This document shows, one piece after another, positions 6,745 through 15,348 of a stretch of DNA of 64,000 bases. Below the pieces are notes generated by a model, which was not told where the DNA came from, ran no database searches, and saw nothing but the letters and a program-made list of their open reading frames with translations. The DNA lies in the NCBI GenBank assembly GCA_965230415.1, contig CBDDKZ010000005.1, positions 5,574,435 to 5,638,434 of the forward strand. Direction: 5' to 3'. The DNA comes from CBDDKZ01 sp965230415 (GTDB lineage Bacteria; Bacteroidota; Bacteroidia; Cytophagales; JAAEPT01). Both the position numbers and the translations under genes were made by a program. Positions within the stretch are counted from its first letter, which is position 1; every line of letters starts with the position of its first letter.

Positions 6745-8766
6745 AAACGTATTCACCTCATTTCGAAGCGTTTCCAGTAATTCATCCAGCACATCCAGGC
6801 CTTTTTGCAAGTGGCTGTAATCGTCCCAATCGCAGATTTCATACTCATAACCTATCTTTTTGTTCCCTCCTACTCTTCGGATGTAATCGTATTGCTCTAA
6901 AGTGCCCAGGTAACGATTTGCTTTCATTGGATACAGTCGAAAGTAATTCCGTACCTCTTTGCTGTAAAAACTGCTTTTCTTTTCTTGTTTCAGCCAGCTT
7001 TTAAGTTCCTCAAAGAAGCTTCTTATGCTTTTGGGTAGTTCATCACTTTTAGTGAGTAGCACCTCTTTCATTAAGCGATTCGCGGTTTCGATATCTTCTA
7101 AGGTCGTTTCGATGTACAGCTCTCCGTTTTCATCGGCTCGCTCTTCTCGTTGGTACTGATGGTACCAGGTTACCGTTTCGATAAATTGTAAGTAGTGTTC
7201 ATTGGTGCGTAGTGGTTTAAAGCATTTATGTGGGATTTTTAAGTACTCAGCATAAGGATTGATTACTTTTACTGACTCTAAGACTTGTTGGATGTGCAAT
7301 AAGGTTTGTGCTGCCTGCAGTTCGTTTTCGGTATTGATTTTATTGGCACTCAGCTTTCTTTGATAATCCATGATTGCCTCTTGCTGCTCGTAGCTGTTGT
7401 CCAGATGCAATAGTAAACAGCGGTTCGCATTGTCTTCATAGATCTTTTCTTTGGTGGTCGTGCCACTCAAACAAATTGGGCCAAACACTTCCAGTTTCCT
7501 TGTTTTGTTGCTCGTGCTGGTCGGACTGTCTTTCATCGGCACGATTTTACTAATCCACTGTTTAGTTTGTAGTTCTCTCAAAGGGTAAAGCAGATATTGC
7601 ACCCCATCCATGTCTTCTATGAGTACTACTTTATGACATAGATCGTAAGGTTCCAGGTAGTAAAAAGCGTTTTCGGTGCTGGCTGTAAAAGTGAACTTCT
7701 CTTGCTCTGGAACGAACCTGGCTACTTTTTCTTGCAGATAGGTTTTACCGGTACCGCTCGCTCCCAAACAGATTACATGTAGTGGCTTAGGCCGTTTTCT
7801 GCTGCTGTAGACTAACCAAAGTATTTGCCTGTTGATGGTTTCTCCAATGATGCCGCTTTCACCTAGCAACTCATTGGTGCGCTTCATCAAGTTTTGTTCT
7901 TTTAAAAAGGAAATGGCTTGTTGCTTTTCTTGTGCTGTTAATGCGGGTGTTTCCGGATTGGTGCTACTGTTTTGATTAAGTACCTCCAGGCGGTAGTTTT
8001 CCAGATGATCGGTGAGGTTTTGCAAGGCTTTTCTTATCACACTTGTACCGATTTCTAATCGCTCTGCGGTTTTACGCGTGAGTTTTTCAACCTGGTCGTC
8101 GTTGTACAGATCTAAGCTATGCCGGATGCTATTTCCTTCCTTTTGTTCTCTGAGTTTAATTTTAAGTGTTACCCGCAATCGGTCCAAGCCCTCTAATCGG
8201 ACACCACCTAAAGCCGTAATTGCCAGTTGTTCGTCTTGGTAGCTCAGTTGTTCATCACTGACTTTGGTAAATAGGCCAGTAGCAGGCAGGTGGATCCCCT
8301 CCTTAACCTGCCTACCCCGACCATCCGAACTGGTAAAACCATCGGAAAGGGCTTCTTTAATATCGGAAAAGCCTGTCCCGGACGGAGGCACGACGATCCG
8401 GGAGGCATCTTGAATGCCTTTAGGCCCCGGGTCTTTGCCCGTGCCTGTACCGGACGAAGATCCGGTAGCAGGCATAGGAGTTACATTTGCTCCTAGTAAT
8501 GCTTTTGCTTTTTCGATTGCCTCATGCTTCGTACACCCTTCTTTATGCTGGATAAAGTCGATTACATCGCCATTACCCGCTTTGCAGTCTTTGTGGAAGC
8601 ACTGGTAACGATTCGTATCCAGGTAGATTTGCATGGTCTTTTTGCGGCTACCCGGTTTTGCTTCGTGGAAAGGGCAGGTTAACGAACCTTTGGCGGTGGG
8701 TTTTAGGCGGTAGTAGTTCAGTACTTCTATGATACTGAGCCGTTCTTTGATTTCCTTAATCTCCAT
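6733..8766 (-). CDS. CHC2 zinc-finger primase/ATPase fusion (element B)
   Basis: 677 residues. Residues 1-95 are a CHC2-type zinc finger (C-P-F-H-E ... C-F-H-K-D-C ... V-I-D-F-I-Q) as in DnaG-like primases. A low-complexity linker (about 96-150) rich in G, S and T follows. The second half is a P-loop ATPase with Walker A G-A-S-G-T-G-K-T and Walker B-like V-V-L-I-E-D-M-D-G, resembling helicase modules of phage and mobile-element primases. No TOPRIM domain is evident, unlike the type II protein. Its ATG overlaps the SymE stop (TGATG), so the two are co-translated. Probable role: replication or excision of the circular form. Confidence 0.8.
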   Translation of the reverse strand: MEIKEIKERLSIIEVLNYYRLKPTAKGSLTCPFHEAKPGSRKKTMQIYLDTNRYQCFHKDCKAGNGDVIDFIQHKEGCTKHEAIEKAKALLGANVTPMPATGSSSGTGTGKDPGPKGIQDASRIVVPPSGTGFSDIKEALSDGFTSSDGRGRQVKEGIHLPATGLFTKVSDEQLSYQDEQLAITALGGVRLEGLDRLRVTLKIKLREQKEGNSIRHSLDLYNDDQVEKLTRKTAERLEIGTSVIRKALQNLTDHLENYRLEVLNQNSSTNPETPALTAQEKQQAISFLKEQNLMKRTNELLGESGIIGETINRQILWLVYSSRKRPKPLHVICLGASGTGKTYLQEKVARFVPEQEKFTFTASTENAFYYLEPYDLCHKVVLIEDMDGVQYLLYPLRELQTKQWISKIVPMKDSPTSTSNKTRKLEVFGPICLSGTTTKEKIYEDNANRCLLLHLDNSYEQQEAIMDYQRKLSANKINTENELQAAQTLLHIQQVLESVKVINPYAEYLKIPHKCFKPLRTNEHYLQFIETVTWYHQYQREERADENGELYIETTLEDIETANRLMKEVLLTKSDELPKSIRSFFEELKSWLKQEKKSSFYSKEVRNYFRLYPMKANRYLGTLEQYDYIRRVGGNKKIGYEYEICDWDDYSHLQKGLDVLDELLETLRNEVNTFSVT
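8376..8403. repeat. Palindromic repeat inside the primase linker codons
   Basis: TCCCGGA (8376-8382) and TCCGGGA (8397-8403) form a perfect 7-bp inverted repeat within the low-complexity linker of the primase, in frame. Similar TCCCGNN/NNCGGGA palindromes sit in the linkers of the other primases and between genes, so a dispersed palindrome family has settled in a permissive protein linker. Confidence 0.6.
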
Positions 8767-9011
8767 CAGGCCAGCTTTTTGAGTTGCGTTTTGATGCTTT
8801 GCAGTTCCTGGACCTTTTCTTGTACTTGTTGTGCAGCCGCTTCCAGTGGTTCAATGATAAGTAACCCTTCTCTAATTGTGATACTCACATGGTCGTTGAT
8901 GGTAAAACCGAGTTTTGCCAGCCATTGGCCGGCTAAATGAATATGTGGTACTTTATTATCGCCTTGATAAAGCGCGTGGATCTTGAGGGTTTTGGTTTTC
9001 TGTTCGGACAT
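8766..9011 (-). CDS. SymE-like AbrB-fold protein (element B)
   Basis: 81 residues. The middle (H-I-H-L-A-G-Q-W-L-A-K-L-G-F-T-I-N-D-H-V) matches the SymE toxin signature x-G-x-W-L-x-x-A-G-F, an AbrB-like swapped-hairpin fold, followed by I-I-E-P-L and a short helical tail. Classical SymE is an SOS-induced RNA endonuclease toxin; recent work suggests DNA or nucleoid binding. Here it heads the primase operon and is divergent from XRE, so a regulatory or DNA-binding role is as likely as toxicity. Confidence 0.75.
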   Translation of the reverse strand: MSEQKTKTLKIHALYQGDNKVPHIHLAGQWLAKLGFTINDHVSITIREGLLIIEPLEAAAQQVQEKVQELQSIKTQLKKLA

Positions 9012-9164
9012 GGTAAAAAAAGTTTATTTGTGCATATATGCTACAAAGCTACACTTTAGTGGAGCATTAAACAAGATTTTATGATTTTTTTATACACTAA
9101 AAGCGTAGTATATTTATAAAAACAGCGATTTACAGCTATTTTAATAGCATAAAGTGTATAAAAA
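9012..9164. promoter_or_regulatory. Divergent SymE/XRE promoter-operator region (element B)
   Basis: This 153-bp AT-rich region carries repeats that look like an XRE operator: TACACTTTAGTG near 9050, TATACACTA-AAAGCG-TAGTATA near 9092-9113, and AAAGTGTATA just before the XRE start. The ACACT/AGTGT half-sites suggest autorepression plus control of the SymE-primase operon. No clear TAnnTTTG was found, so the promoter itself is not placed. Confidence 0.45.
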
Positions 9165-9509
9165 ATGACTTCTTTCGGTAAAAAATTGAGAGCATGTAGG
9201 GAAGACAAAGGGTTTTCGCAGTCCAAGCTTGCCCAAGAAGTGGGCTTACACCATTCTATCATTGGACGCTACGAGCGTGATGAGGCTAAACCTACTATTG
9301 ATATCGTTAAAAGAATGGCCAATACCCTCGGTACTACAGTTGGATATTTATTAGGAGAAACCGAAGATGCCGAACTCTTTAAAGACCCGGCCATGTTACA
9401 ACGACTTAAAGAACTTAGCAACTTACCCGAACACGACAAAAATTGCATACTATATACTCTAGACGGACTCCTACAAAACGTAAAAGCTAAGCAAGCTTTT
9501 GCTAAGTAG
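9165..9509 (+). CDS. XRE-family helix-turn-helix regulator (element B)
   Basis: 114 residues with the HTH at about residues 6-60 (S-Q-S-K-L-A-Q-E-V-G-L-H-H-S-I-I-G-R-Y-E) and the shared helical tail. It is a diverged relative of the regulators at 221 and 52573 and closer to that of the type II element (33065), sharing G-R-Y-E-R-D-E and T-V-G-Y-L-L-G-E-T-E-D. A different HTH per element would give element-specific repression. The gene ends 2 bp from the convergent zinc-ribbon gene. Confidence 0.85.
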   Translation: MTSFGKKLRACREDKGFSQSKLAQEVGLHHSIIGRYERDEAKPTIDIVKRMANTLGTTVGYLLGETEDAELFKDPAMLQRLKELSNLPEHDKNCILYTLDGLLQNVKAKQAFAK

Positions 9510-9511
9510 AT

Positions 9512-10228
9512 CTAGTTTTTAGAAAAAAGTGAATCGACACTCCATTTATTACTGAAAAAGGTCCCCCAAACAGAGCACTTAACCTTCTTTCGTATCGATT
9601 CTTTTACTCCTGTATGAGTATTATAATATCTTATTTCAGCAAATCCTTTCGAGTCATAAAACAAATCTTTGGAACCTTCCCAATTTGTATAACTTGCTTC
9701 GTCTTGCACCCTAAAATAAATTTTATCAGTATCATTCTTCTTAAAAACCCAGTTATCATAAACCGGCTCCGATAATTCACTGATCAAAAAAGCCTTATCA
9801 CGATTTACAGGAGGCAAATAAGGCAAATATTCGCCAGGGACTATCTTCTTGCGCACTGGGTAAGTCCAGCTCTTTTCGTCTTTAAATTCGAGTTCCTTGT
9901 CTTCTTCTATCTTTTTCTTAAAAAAGACTGCTGCTTCCCAGTATATTTCATCTACGTACAAGTCGATATTACCCTTGTTATAAAACAAGTAACCTGTACC
10001 ATCATGTAATTTCTTCACTTCTAAAACCGCTTCTTTAGGATATTTTTCAATCAAAACGGTTGTTGTTTTAACAATATATGTCAAAAGTGCTCCTAGTAAC
10101 GTTATCCCTCCGGCAAGCTTGCCCAACAGCAACAAAATTGATGGCAATCTAGACTGGTAATTACCACACTCAGTACACACTTTCGCCTTTGGTGATATCT
10201 CTTTATCACAATGTCTACAATTCACCAT
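9512..10228 (-). CDS. Zinc-ribbon membrane protein of unknown function (element B)
   Basis: I use ATG 10228, which lies 2 bp after the stop of the upstream gene and starts M-V-N-C-R-H-C. Two CxxC pairs (C-R-H-C and C-T-E-C, about residues 4-22) make a zinc ribbon. One membrane segment follows at about residues 30-60 (L-L-L-L-G-K-L-A-G-G-I-T-L-L-G-A-L-L), then an extracytoplasmic domain of about 170 residues. It forms a two-gene operon with the small membrane protein at 10231. It occupies the variable cargo slot next to XRE. No family is recognised. Confidence 0.7.
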   Translation of the reverse strand: MVNCRHCDKEISPKAKVCTECGNYQSRLPSILLLLGKLAGGITLLGALLTYIVKTTTVLIEKYPKEAVLEVKKLHDGTGYLFYNKGNIDLYVDEIYWEAAVFFKKKIEEDKELEFKDEKSWTYPVRKKIVPGEYLPYLPPVNRDKAFLISELSEPVYDNWVFKKNDTDKIYFRVQDEASYTNWEGSKDLFYDSKGFAEIRYYNTHTGVKESIRKKVKCSVWGTFFSNKWSVDSLFSKN

Positions 10229-10230
10229 AC

Positions 10231-10449
10231 TTAATTGCAAAAATTACTTACTAATTGAAACCCAAACCCCAAAACCAACAACCCCAAACCAGCTTTAGAT
10301 AATATCCGCTTTTCGCGAAAAAGCTTATCTATAATATCTTGACTTGGTGCTGCTTCTGATTGTAACCCATATTCTTCTTTCGGTGGCTCGTAAAAAAATA
10401 GTAAAACCACACCAATTATATCCAACACTAACCCTATGATATTCAACAT
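10231..10449 (-). CDS. Small two-segment membrane protein (element B)
   Basis: 72 residues with hydrophobic segments at about 3-22 (I-I-G-L-V-L-D-I-I-G-V-V-L-L-F-F) and 50-70, joined by a charged loop. It directly precedes the zinc-ribbon gene with 2 bp between stop and start, so they are co-transcribed. The pair is copied unchanged in element C. Function unknown; similar hypothetical membrane proteins are common in Bacteroidota accessory regions. Confidence 0.6.
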   Translation of the reverse strand: MLNIIGLVLDIIGVVLLFFYEPPKEEYGLQSEAAPSQDIIDKLFREKRILSKAGLGLLVLGFGFQLVSNFCN

Positions 10450-10486
10450 GTCTAAAAAATCTATCTATACAACTTTCTTTAAAACC

Positions 10487-10515
10487 AAAAAAGACCTCAA
10501 CTGGACTTTTCTTTA
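10487..10515. terminator. A-rich/T-rich terminator (element B)
   Basis: AAAAAAGACC, loop, GGACTTTTCTTT. This is the same element as at 588 with weaker pairing. It marks the boundary between the cargo operon and the toxin/immunity module. The 7.7-kb near-identity between elements B and C ends inside it (about 10500). Confidence 0.4.
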
Positions 10516-10541
10516 TTTCTTCTCTTGTAGCATGTACGACA

Positions 10542-10596
10542 CAAGATGCAATCTTGCGCCAGCACTAGTGGCTATTTGCTCGCGCCAGCGGAGCAG
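10542..10596. repeat. CAAGAT-GCA-ATCTTG hairpin repeat (element B)
   Basis: A copy of the triloop hairpin described at 626-763 with its CACTAGTG and CGCGCC tail, lying 2 bp before the 3' end of the immunity gene. Only the CAAGAT part of the cluster is present. Confidence 0.65.
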
Positions 10597-10597
10597 A

Positions 10598-11506
10598 TCA
10601 CATCTGTAAGAAAAACTCATGAAAAATACGCTGGATATAAGGGTCAAAATTAGAATAATTCATTTCATATACCTCCTCCTTGAATTTAATTCTAAATACA
10701 GCTTTAGTCGTAGCAATAACAGTTTGCCTCCTATATTCATACAGCTCACTAAATTTTAACGACCTCTGTCTCTTTAACAAACTCAATATAAAACTCTCTT
10801 GATCAGACGTTAACTTTAATTCATAATTCTTTTCGTTATTACTATACTTTTTAATTCGAACATTCTGAGAGACCAAATCGTCACAGTATACTGACAAATA
10901 CACTTTTCCTAAGGGATCATATATTTCAAAATCAAATGACAATAATTGTAGTTCAAGTTCATTCTTAGTCTTTGGTATCAACATACCATCTTTCAGCATG
11001 AGAGTATCGATATTATAAACATTGCTACCCTCAGAAGGATATTGTGTTGCCAAATAAGATTTCAAATATATCTTCTGACCGTATTTGACAGGTTTATAAA
11101 AATCGACCCAATCATAGTTAGTGGACATCGAATGTTTTAAATCCAAGACTTCATAACTATTGGTATTATTAGAAAGAAACAACTTGGTTATAAAAGTTTG
11201 CGAATAATCATTAAATAGATTAATCAACCAGTCATTTTTCCCATCAAAATTAATATCAAAAGTCTGACAAACATCAATATCATTCTCATCGTAAAACAAC
11301 GTATCCAAAATAAGATGACGAGGAGCTAATTTCCAATTTGAAGTATCTAAACTACCTGAAATGAACATTAAGCAATCTTTATCATCTCCAATTTTTTCAG
11401 ATACTCCCTGCCCCAATACTAGACTAAATAAGGTAATTATACTCACCAATATTGTAAGTATTATTCTAAGGTATTGTTCCTGTTTGCGTATTATTTGCTG
11501 GATCAT
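10598..11506 (-). CDS. Putative secreted immunity protein (element B)
   Basis: 302 residues beginning with a basic n-region and a long hydrophobic stretch (L-R-I-I-L-T-I-L-V-S-I-I-T-L-F-S-L-V-L-G), a signal peptide or anchor. The first codons overlap the toxin 3' end by 41 bp, typical of tip/immunity pairs. The segment T-F-D-I-N-F-D-G-K-N-D-W-L-I-N-L-F resembles an FG-GAP-like Ca-binding loop and is echoed in the element A immunity gene. A periplasmic location fits a toxin that acts outside the cytoplasm. Confidence 0.65.
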   Translation of the reverse strand: MIQQIIRKQEQYLRIILTILVSIITLFSLVLGQGVSEKIGDDKDCLMFISGSLDTSNWKLAPRHLILDTLFYDENDIDVCQTFDINFDGKNDWLINLFNDYSQTFITKLFLSNNTNSYEVLDLKHSMSTNYDWVDFYKPVKYGQKIYLKSYLATQYPSEGSNVYNIDTLMLKDGMLIPKTKNELELQLLSFDFEIYDPLGKVYLSVYCDDLVSQNVRIKKYSNNEKNYELKLTSDQESFILSLLKRQRSLKFSELYEYRRQTVIATTKAVFRIKFKEEVYEMNYSNFDPYIQRIFHEFFLQM

Positions 11507-12557
11507 TATTAGTTACATTTGAATTTGGTGTCCTAGCATCGCCTGCCGTCATTTCTAAAGGTCTACCCGCATTACCTGGCGGCGGCGGTAGGGCGGGAGG
11601 AACTGCACCTGCTACATTTGTTATATTAAAACCTGCGGTCTGAAGTACATTACTTAGCCACAGATTATTTACCCCTCCTCCACCGTTATAAGGATTAATT
11701 ATTTCATTTCCTGGTTGTGCTACTCCTACTATGTCCGCTCGACCAGATGGAGCGCCACCTGTACCAGAAGGTGAAGCTGTGAAAAACTCACCAATAAAAG
11801 CATCTAAATTCGAATTAGCTGCTCCCATATTTTGGGATCCAAAGAAATTTGTAAGAGATAGACCATTTCGACCTCCATTTGAATAATAAAAAGTTCTTTG
11901 ACCAACTCGGGGTTGATTACGCGGAGGAATTACTGATTCAGTCCGCACTGTTGGAGCAGCTCCATTAGCTTGCTGACTTCTAACAAAATTTCCTTGGGGA
12001 TCATTTGCTGCTCGTTCCTGAGGTTTCGGATCCTGCACTGTTGTAATCTGAAAAGATATATTATACACAGTACCCGAATTATCAGTATAAGTAAGGTTTG
12101 CAGCATTTAAATTGTTCTGTAATTGATTGGCACTAGCTTGAACATCATTAAACAATGAATTATCATTTGTTCCACTCGAATTAGAACCAACCCTCCCATT
12201 TGCGTCCGTATCTGAGAAACTGTTACCTACATAAATTACAGCACTAATCACCATTGTTGGTGGTGTTGGATTCCCTGCCGCATCCACACCTGCAGGGGTT
12301 ATTGTTATTCCAAAGTCTTCACCATCAAAATCCTTAAACAAAAGAGAATTATTATTTGAAAAAGCATATGGGGTAAGTGTAGGATATTTACCATCTTTTT
12401 CATCAACAGCCAACCACCTCCCAATCCTCCCATCATAAATCCTTGCCCCAAAGTCGTAATGTGATGAGCTATTGGTAAACTCTCCGTCTTTCTCCATGCC
12501 ATTAAACCCATAACGATAATCTTCATCATCCTCATTGGCTATATTCGGCATGACCAT
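11466..12557 (-). CDS. Orphan Rhs C-terminal tip, relative of the element A tip (element B)
   Basis: 363 residues. The first 60 are the Rhs core end (Y-R-Y-G-F-N-G-M-E-K-D, G-R-I-G-R-W-L-A-V-D). Residues 70-200 share the D-G-x-D-F-G-I-T-V ... I-Y-V-G-N module with the element A tip. The C-terminal third is rich in Gly, Pro, Asn and Ala, and no HExxH is present, so catalytic activity by that route is not supported. The frame extends upstream only to a TGA just before the EYYPFGM codons. It is silent unless recombined. Confidence 0.7.
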   Translation of the reverse strand: MVMPNIANEDDEDYRYGFNGMEKDGEFTNSSSHYDFGARIYDGRIGRWLAVDEKDGKYPTLTPYAFSNNNSLLFKDFDGEDFGITITPAGVDAAGNPTPPTMVISAVIYVGNSFSDTDANGRVGSNSSGTNDNSLFNDVQASANQLQNNLNAANLTYTDNSGTVYNISFQITTVQDPKPQERAANDPQGNFVRSQQANGAAPTVRTESVIPPRNQPRVGQRTFYYSNGGRNGLSLTNFFGSQNMGAANSNLDAFIGEFFTASPSGTGGAPSGRADIVGVAQPGNEIINPYNGGGGVNNLWLSNVLQTAGFNITNVAGAVPPALPPPPGNAGRPLEMTAGDARTPNSNVTNNDPANNTQTGTIP

Positions 12558-12575
12558 CCCAAAAGGGTAGTACTC
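12555..12575 (-). other. Candidate attachment site EYYPFGM (B/C junction)
   Basis: Same GAGTACTACCC core (12565-12575 on the plus numbering) and the same element-side flank as the A/B junction. The tip side differs by silent changes in the following Met-Val-Met codons (catgaccat versus catcaccat). Confidence 0.6.
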
Positions 12576-12744
12576 TTCGTCCCTTTTTCACTGCTTATTT
12601 TACTCCTAGCACTACTTCACTTTCAACTTTTTTCTGCTAAACCCTTCTACACAGTCAATACTTTTTTGTCAGACTCGTTTGCCTAATCATTTACAATATA
12701 ATAGTTCATCTCATACAACGCTAGTTATTCATTGACATTGTGTG

Positions 12745-13210
12745 GAGTTAACCCGGTTTAAGTTTAAAAGTCCGGACGCGCGGTGGGATCGTGCGCTTTT
12801 GAGCTTAAAACGGGGCTCCTGGGGGTTTAGGGGGCAGGAAGAGTCCCCAACTTAAATACTTTATGCTTTGCATGCCTTGCTTTATTTTTTGCCTGCGGCC
12901 TTGGGAGCAAAAAAGGAAGCCCCACAGGGTGGAAGGGGCTGTGTAAGCTCCCTTTTGCATAGGGCTGATGTGCGTCGGACTTTGTGCGGCCGGTGTGCGG
13001 CTATTTATACATAAAATGAATTATATAAACCCGGCCCTCCCGATTTCTTTCCATCTAATCCGGACGGGGTTGTATAATGGAACGCGTTTTATGTTAAATA
13101 GCTTGGCTTTGGGGAGGGTATATATTCAGAGAGACACGGAGACGGATTCAATTTGGCGGTCACTGACCTCCATTTCCTGTTTCTCTCCTATGCCCTTTCC
13201 GATAGGTTGA
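12745..13210 (+). ncRNA. Candidate structured noncoding RNA, copy 2 (element C)
   Basis: I see no difference from copy 1 at 2977-3442, so it adds no covariation information. It again lies between the rhs junction and the DUF1016 gene. Confidence 0.5.
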
Positions 13211-14305
13211 CTATTTCCCCAATAAACGTTTTTCCTTTTCTATTTCTGCTAACAACTCTTCTTCTGTTGGCAGTACGGTTTTATAACGTGACACAAAAAA
13301 ATTCTCCATACCTGCTGACGAGTATTTAGCGGTAGTTGACCCTTTTTCTGTACACAAAAGTATGCCTATCGGTGGATTATCCCCTTCCAACATTTCATTT
13401 TCTCGATAATGACTCAGGTAAAAATTCATCTGACCGGCATCCCCATGATTGTACTTTCTGGTTTTTAAATCTATGATTACATGACACTTTAACTGTCGAT
13501 GATAAAACACCAGATCAATGTAATGATGCTCATCATCTACCGTAATTCGTTTCTGACGGGCTTCAAAACAAAAACCTGTTCCCAGTTCTAGTAAAAATGA
13601 TTGTAAATGATCTAACAAGGCTTCTTCTAACTGTTCTTCTTTTAATACCTCCTGCTGTTTTAGCCCTATAAATTCAAAAATATATGGATCGCGTATAATG
13701 TCTTCTGGCAATAACTCGGCAGCTTCTTCCTGAGTAAGACTTAATAGCTTCTCCTTATCTTTTGATAAACCTGTTCGTTCATACAACAAGCTTCCACGTT
13801 GCCTTTCTAATTCACGTACCGACCAATTTCCCTTTATCGTATAAACTTCATAAAAAGCCCGTTTTATAGGTTCTTCTTCTTTCATTAACTCAACGATATG
13901 TGAATAGGATAAACGACTAACTAATAATTCCTCTTTTACCCCTAATACATCTTCCTTACCAGATTTCGCAGACAGTGTCTGCGAAATTGACATAGGCAAC
14001 TTATAATCTGGCAAACAATTGAATACATGAGGATAAACCGTATAAAACCGAACATAATTATTCAAGCTTCGCTCGGATGTACTCTTAATATTCTTTGCTT
14101 TTAATTCTTTGGATATATTCTTTAATAATTGATCACCATATTTCGCTCTATCTGCGCCATTTTGTTCGTATTCAACAATATAAAAACCAAACAACCAATT
14201 GCGGATTGTTAACGATTGATTCACTGCAGACACCGCTTTATCTTTTAGATAATCATGTGTCTTACTTATTGCTGTTATTAATCCTTCAAAATCCATTGTA
14301 CCCAC
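13211..14305 (-). CDS. DUF1016 / YhcG-type PD-(D/E)XK nuclease (element C)
   Basis: Identical protein to the copy at 3443-4537: N-terminal helical DUF1016_N domain, C-terminal nuclease fold with I-D-L-V-F and I-I-D-L-K. No inactivating change is seen, so both copies are probably functional and dosage may be doubled. Confidence 0.85.
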   Translation of the reverse strand: MGTMDFEGLITAISKTHDYLKDKAVSAVNQSLTIRNWLFGFYIVEYEQNGADRAKYGDQLLKNISKELKAKNIKSTSERSLNNYVRFYTVYPHVFNCLPDYKLPMSISQTLSAKSGKEDVLGVKEELLVSRLSYSHIVELMKEEEPIKRAFYEVYTIKGNWSVRELERQRGSLLYERTGLSKDKEKLLSLTQEEAAELLPEDIIRDPYIFEFIGLKQQEVLKEEQLEEALLDHLQSFLLELGTGFCFEARQKRITVDDEHHYIDLVFYHRQLKCHVIIDLKTRKYNHGDAGQMNFYLSHYRENEMLEGDNPPIGILLCTEKGSTTAKYSSAGMENFFVSRYKTVLPTEEELLAEIEKEKRLLGK

Positions 14306-14313
14306 CTCATTTA

Positions 14314-14383
14314 TTGCACCATTGGTGCAAGTTTTTCATTTAACTGACCGTAATCATTTCTCCAACCATTAGTTGGAGTTTTT
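14314..14383. terminator. Pair of perfect hairpins with T-runs upstream of DUF1016 gene
   Basis: Copies of the two hairpins at 4546 and 4592 (stems TTGCACC/GGTGCAA at 14314 and CTCCAAC/GTTGGAG at 14360), each followed by five T on the plus strand. Terminator or operator roles cannot be separated by eye. Confidence 0.4.
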
Positions 14384-14430
14384 CATAATCCTTTATTCCT
14401 TTCATTTTTTACTCTTTTAAAGTTAACCAT

Positions 14431-15348
14431 TTATTCATTACCCATCGGATGATACTTACTCACTTCCTCTTGTAAATCATCTAAATCATTGATTAAGTAG
14501 GCTTCTGTGCTGCTTACATACCTGTGGCCGGTCATGTATTGTACTTCTCGTAGGTTGTAGTTTTTTAACCAGTAAGTAATCACACTTGCTCTGAGTTGTC
14601 GGATACTTGTTACTTTGGGGTTGATTCGTTTTAGTTGTTTGAGCAGGCATTGTAGTGTATTGTACAGCTTTTGGCTTTGACCTGAGCTAATTAGTAATTG
14701 CTCACTCTCTTTGCTTGATTGCCTGAGTAATTCTTCTCTGGTGACATGCTGATATTCCATCAGGTCCAGGATTTGGTCGGCTTGTAGTTTTAGTGTTCTG
14801 GCATTGCTTTTTCTACTACCTGGGATGTGGATTTTTCCTTCTCGTAATTGGAGGTCTGTGGTTTGTAAATTAGTGAGTGCTGCCGTATTTAAGCCTTGAT
14901 GTACGATTAGTCCTATAATGACCTTGTTTCTTTTTTGACTTACTTGCTGATTCTTAAACCAATGATAATTGTTGTTGGGGTGGTCGTTTTCATAGACTTC
15001 GTAGTCATGAAAGAGGGCATCTAATTCCTGTTTGCTTAAAATTTCATGTAATTCTTGTCGTTGAATACCCTGGACATTGATTTGATTTACAGGATTGTTC
15101 GTGCGTTTCCCTACTACTTTCAGGTAGTCAAAGTAGTGATTGATTTTCGTTAGATACAGTTCAATGGTCTTTTGCTTGACTTTCCCTTTTAGACTTTGCA
15201 CATAGCTCATTAAATCGTTGTAAGTACATGTTTCTATGGCTATTCCTTCGTTTTTCAACCATTTTTCTAGTTGGGCTATGCTGTACAGGTTACCCTTGAT
15301 CGTCTTTGTGGTGTAGCCTTTTTGTCGTAAGTAGCTTTTATAATTCAT
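14431..15348 (-). CDS. Tyrosine recombinase-like protein 2, degenerate active site (element C)
   Basis: Same protein as 4663-5580. Arg-I position is Asn (G-L-N-T-A-A-L) and the HxxR His is Arg (R-Q-L-R), while the C-terminal Tyr is kept. Here it pairs with an intact recombinase 1 through an 11-bp overlap, so this is the copy in which the pair could act as designed. Confidence 0.8.
   Translation of the reverse strand: MNYKSYLRQKGYTTKTIKGNLYSIAQLEKWLKNEGIAIETCTYNDLMSYVQSLKGKVKQKTIELYLTKINHYFDYLKVVGKRTNNPVNQINVQGIQRQELHEILSKQELDALFHDYEVYENDHPNNNYHWFKNQQVSQKRNKVIIGLIVHQGLNTAALTNLQTTDLQLREGKIHIPGSRKSNARTLKLQADQILDLMEYQHVTREELLRQSSKESEQLLISSGQSQKLYNTLQCLLKQLKRINPKVTSIRQLRASVITYWLKNYNLREVQYMTGHRYVSSTEAYLINDLDDLQEEVSKYHPMGNE

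Larger units (their letters stand above)
2797..12575 (-). mobile_element. Type I integrative element B (Rhs-tip carrying)
   Basis: Unit bounded by two copies of the GAGTACTACCC core. In minus-strand order it holds tip and immunity (12557-10598), two small membrane-type genes, XRE (divergent), SymE, primase, nonamer zone, tyrosine recombinase 1 (frameshifted), recombinase 2, DUF1016 nuclease and the noncoding block. Integrase genes lie at the end opposite the tip. Boundaries are inferred from comparison of units, not from an empty site. There is no relaxase or conjugation gene, so transfer would need a helper or natural DNA uptake. Confidence 0.6.
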
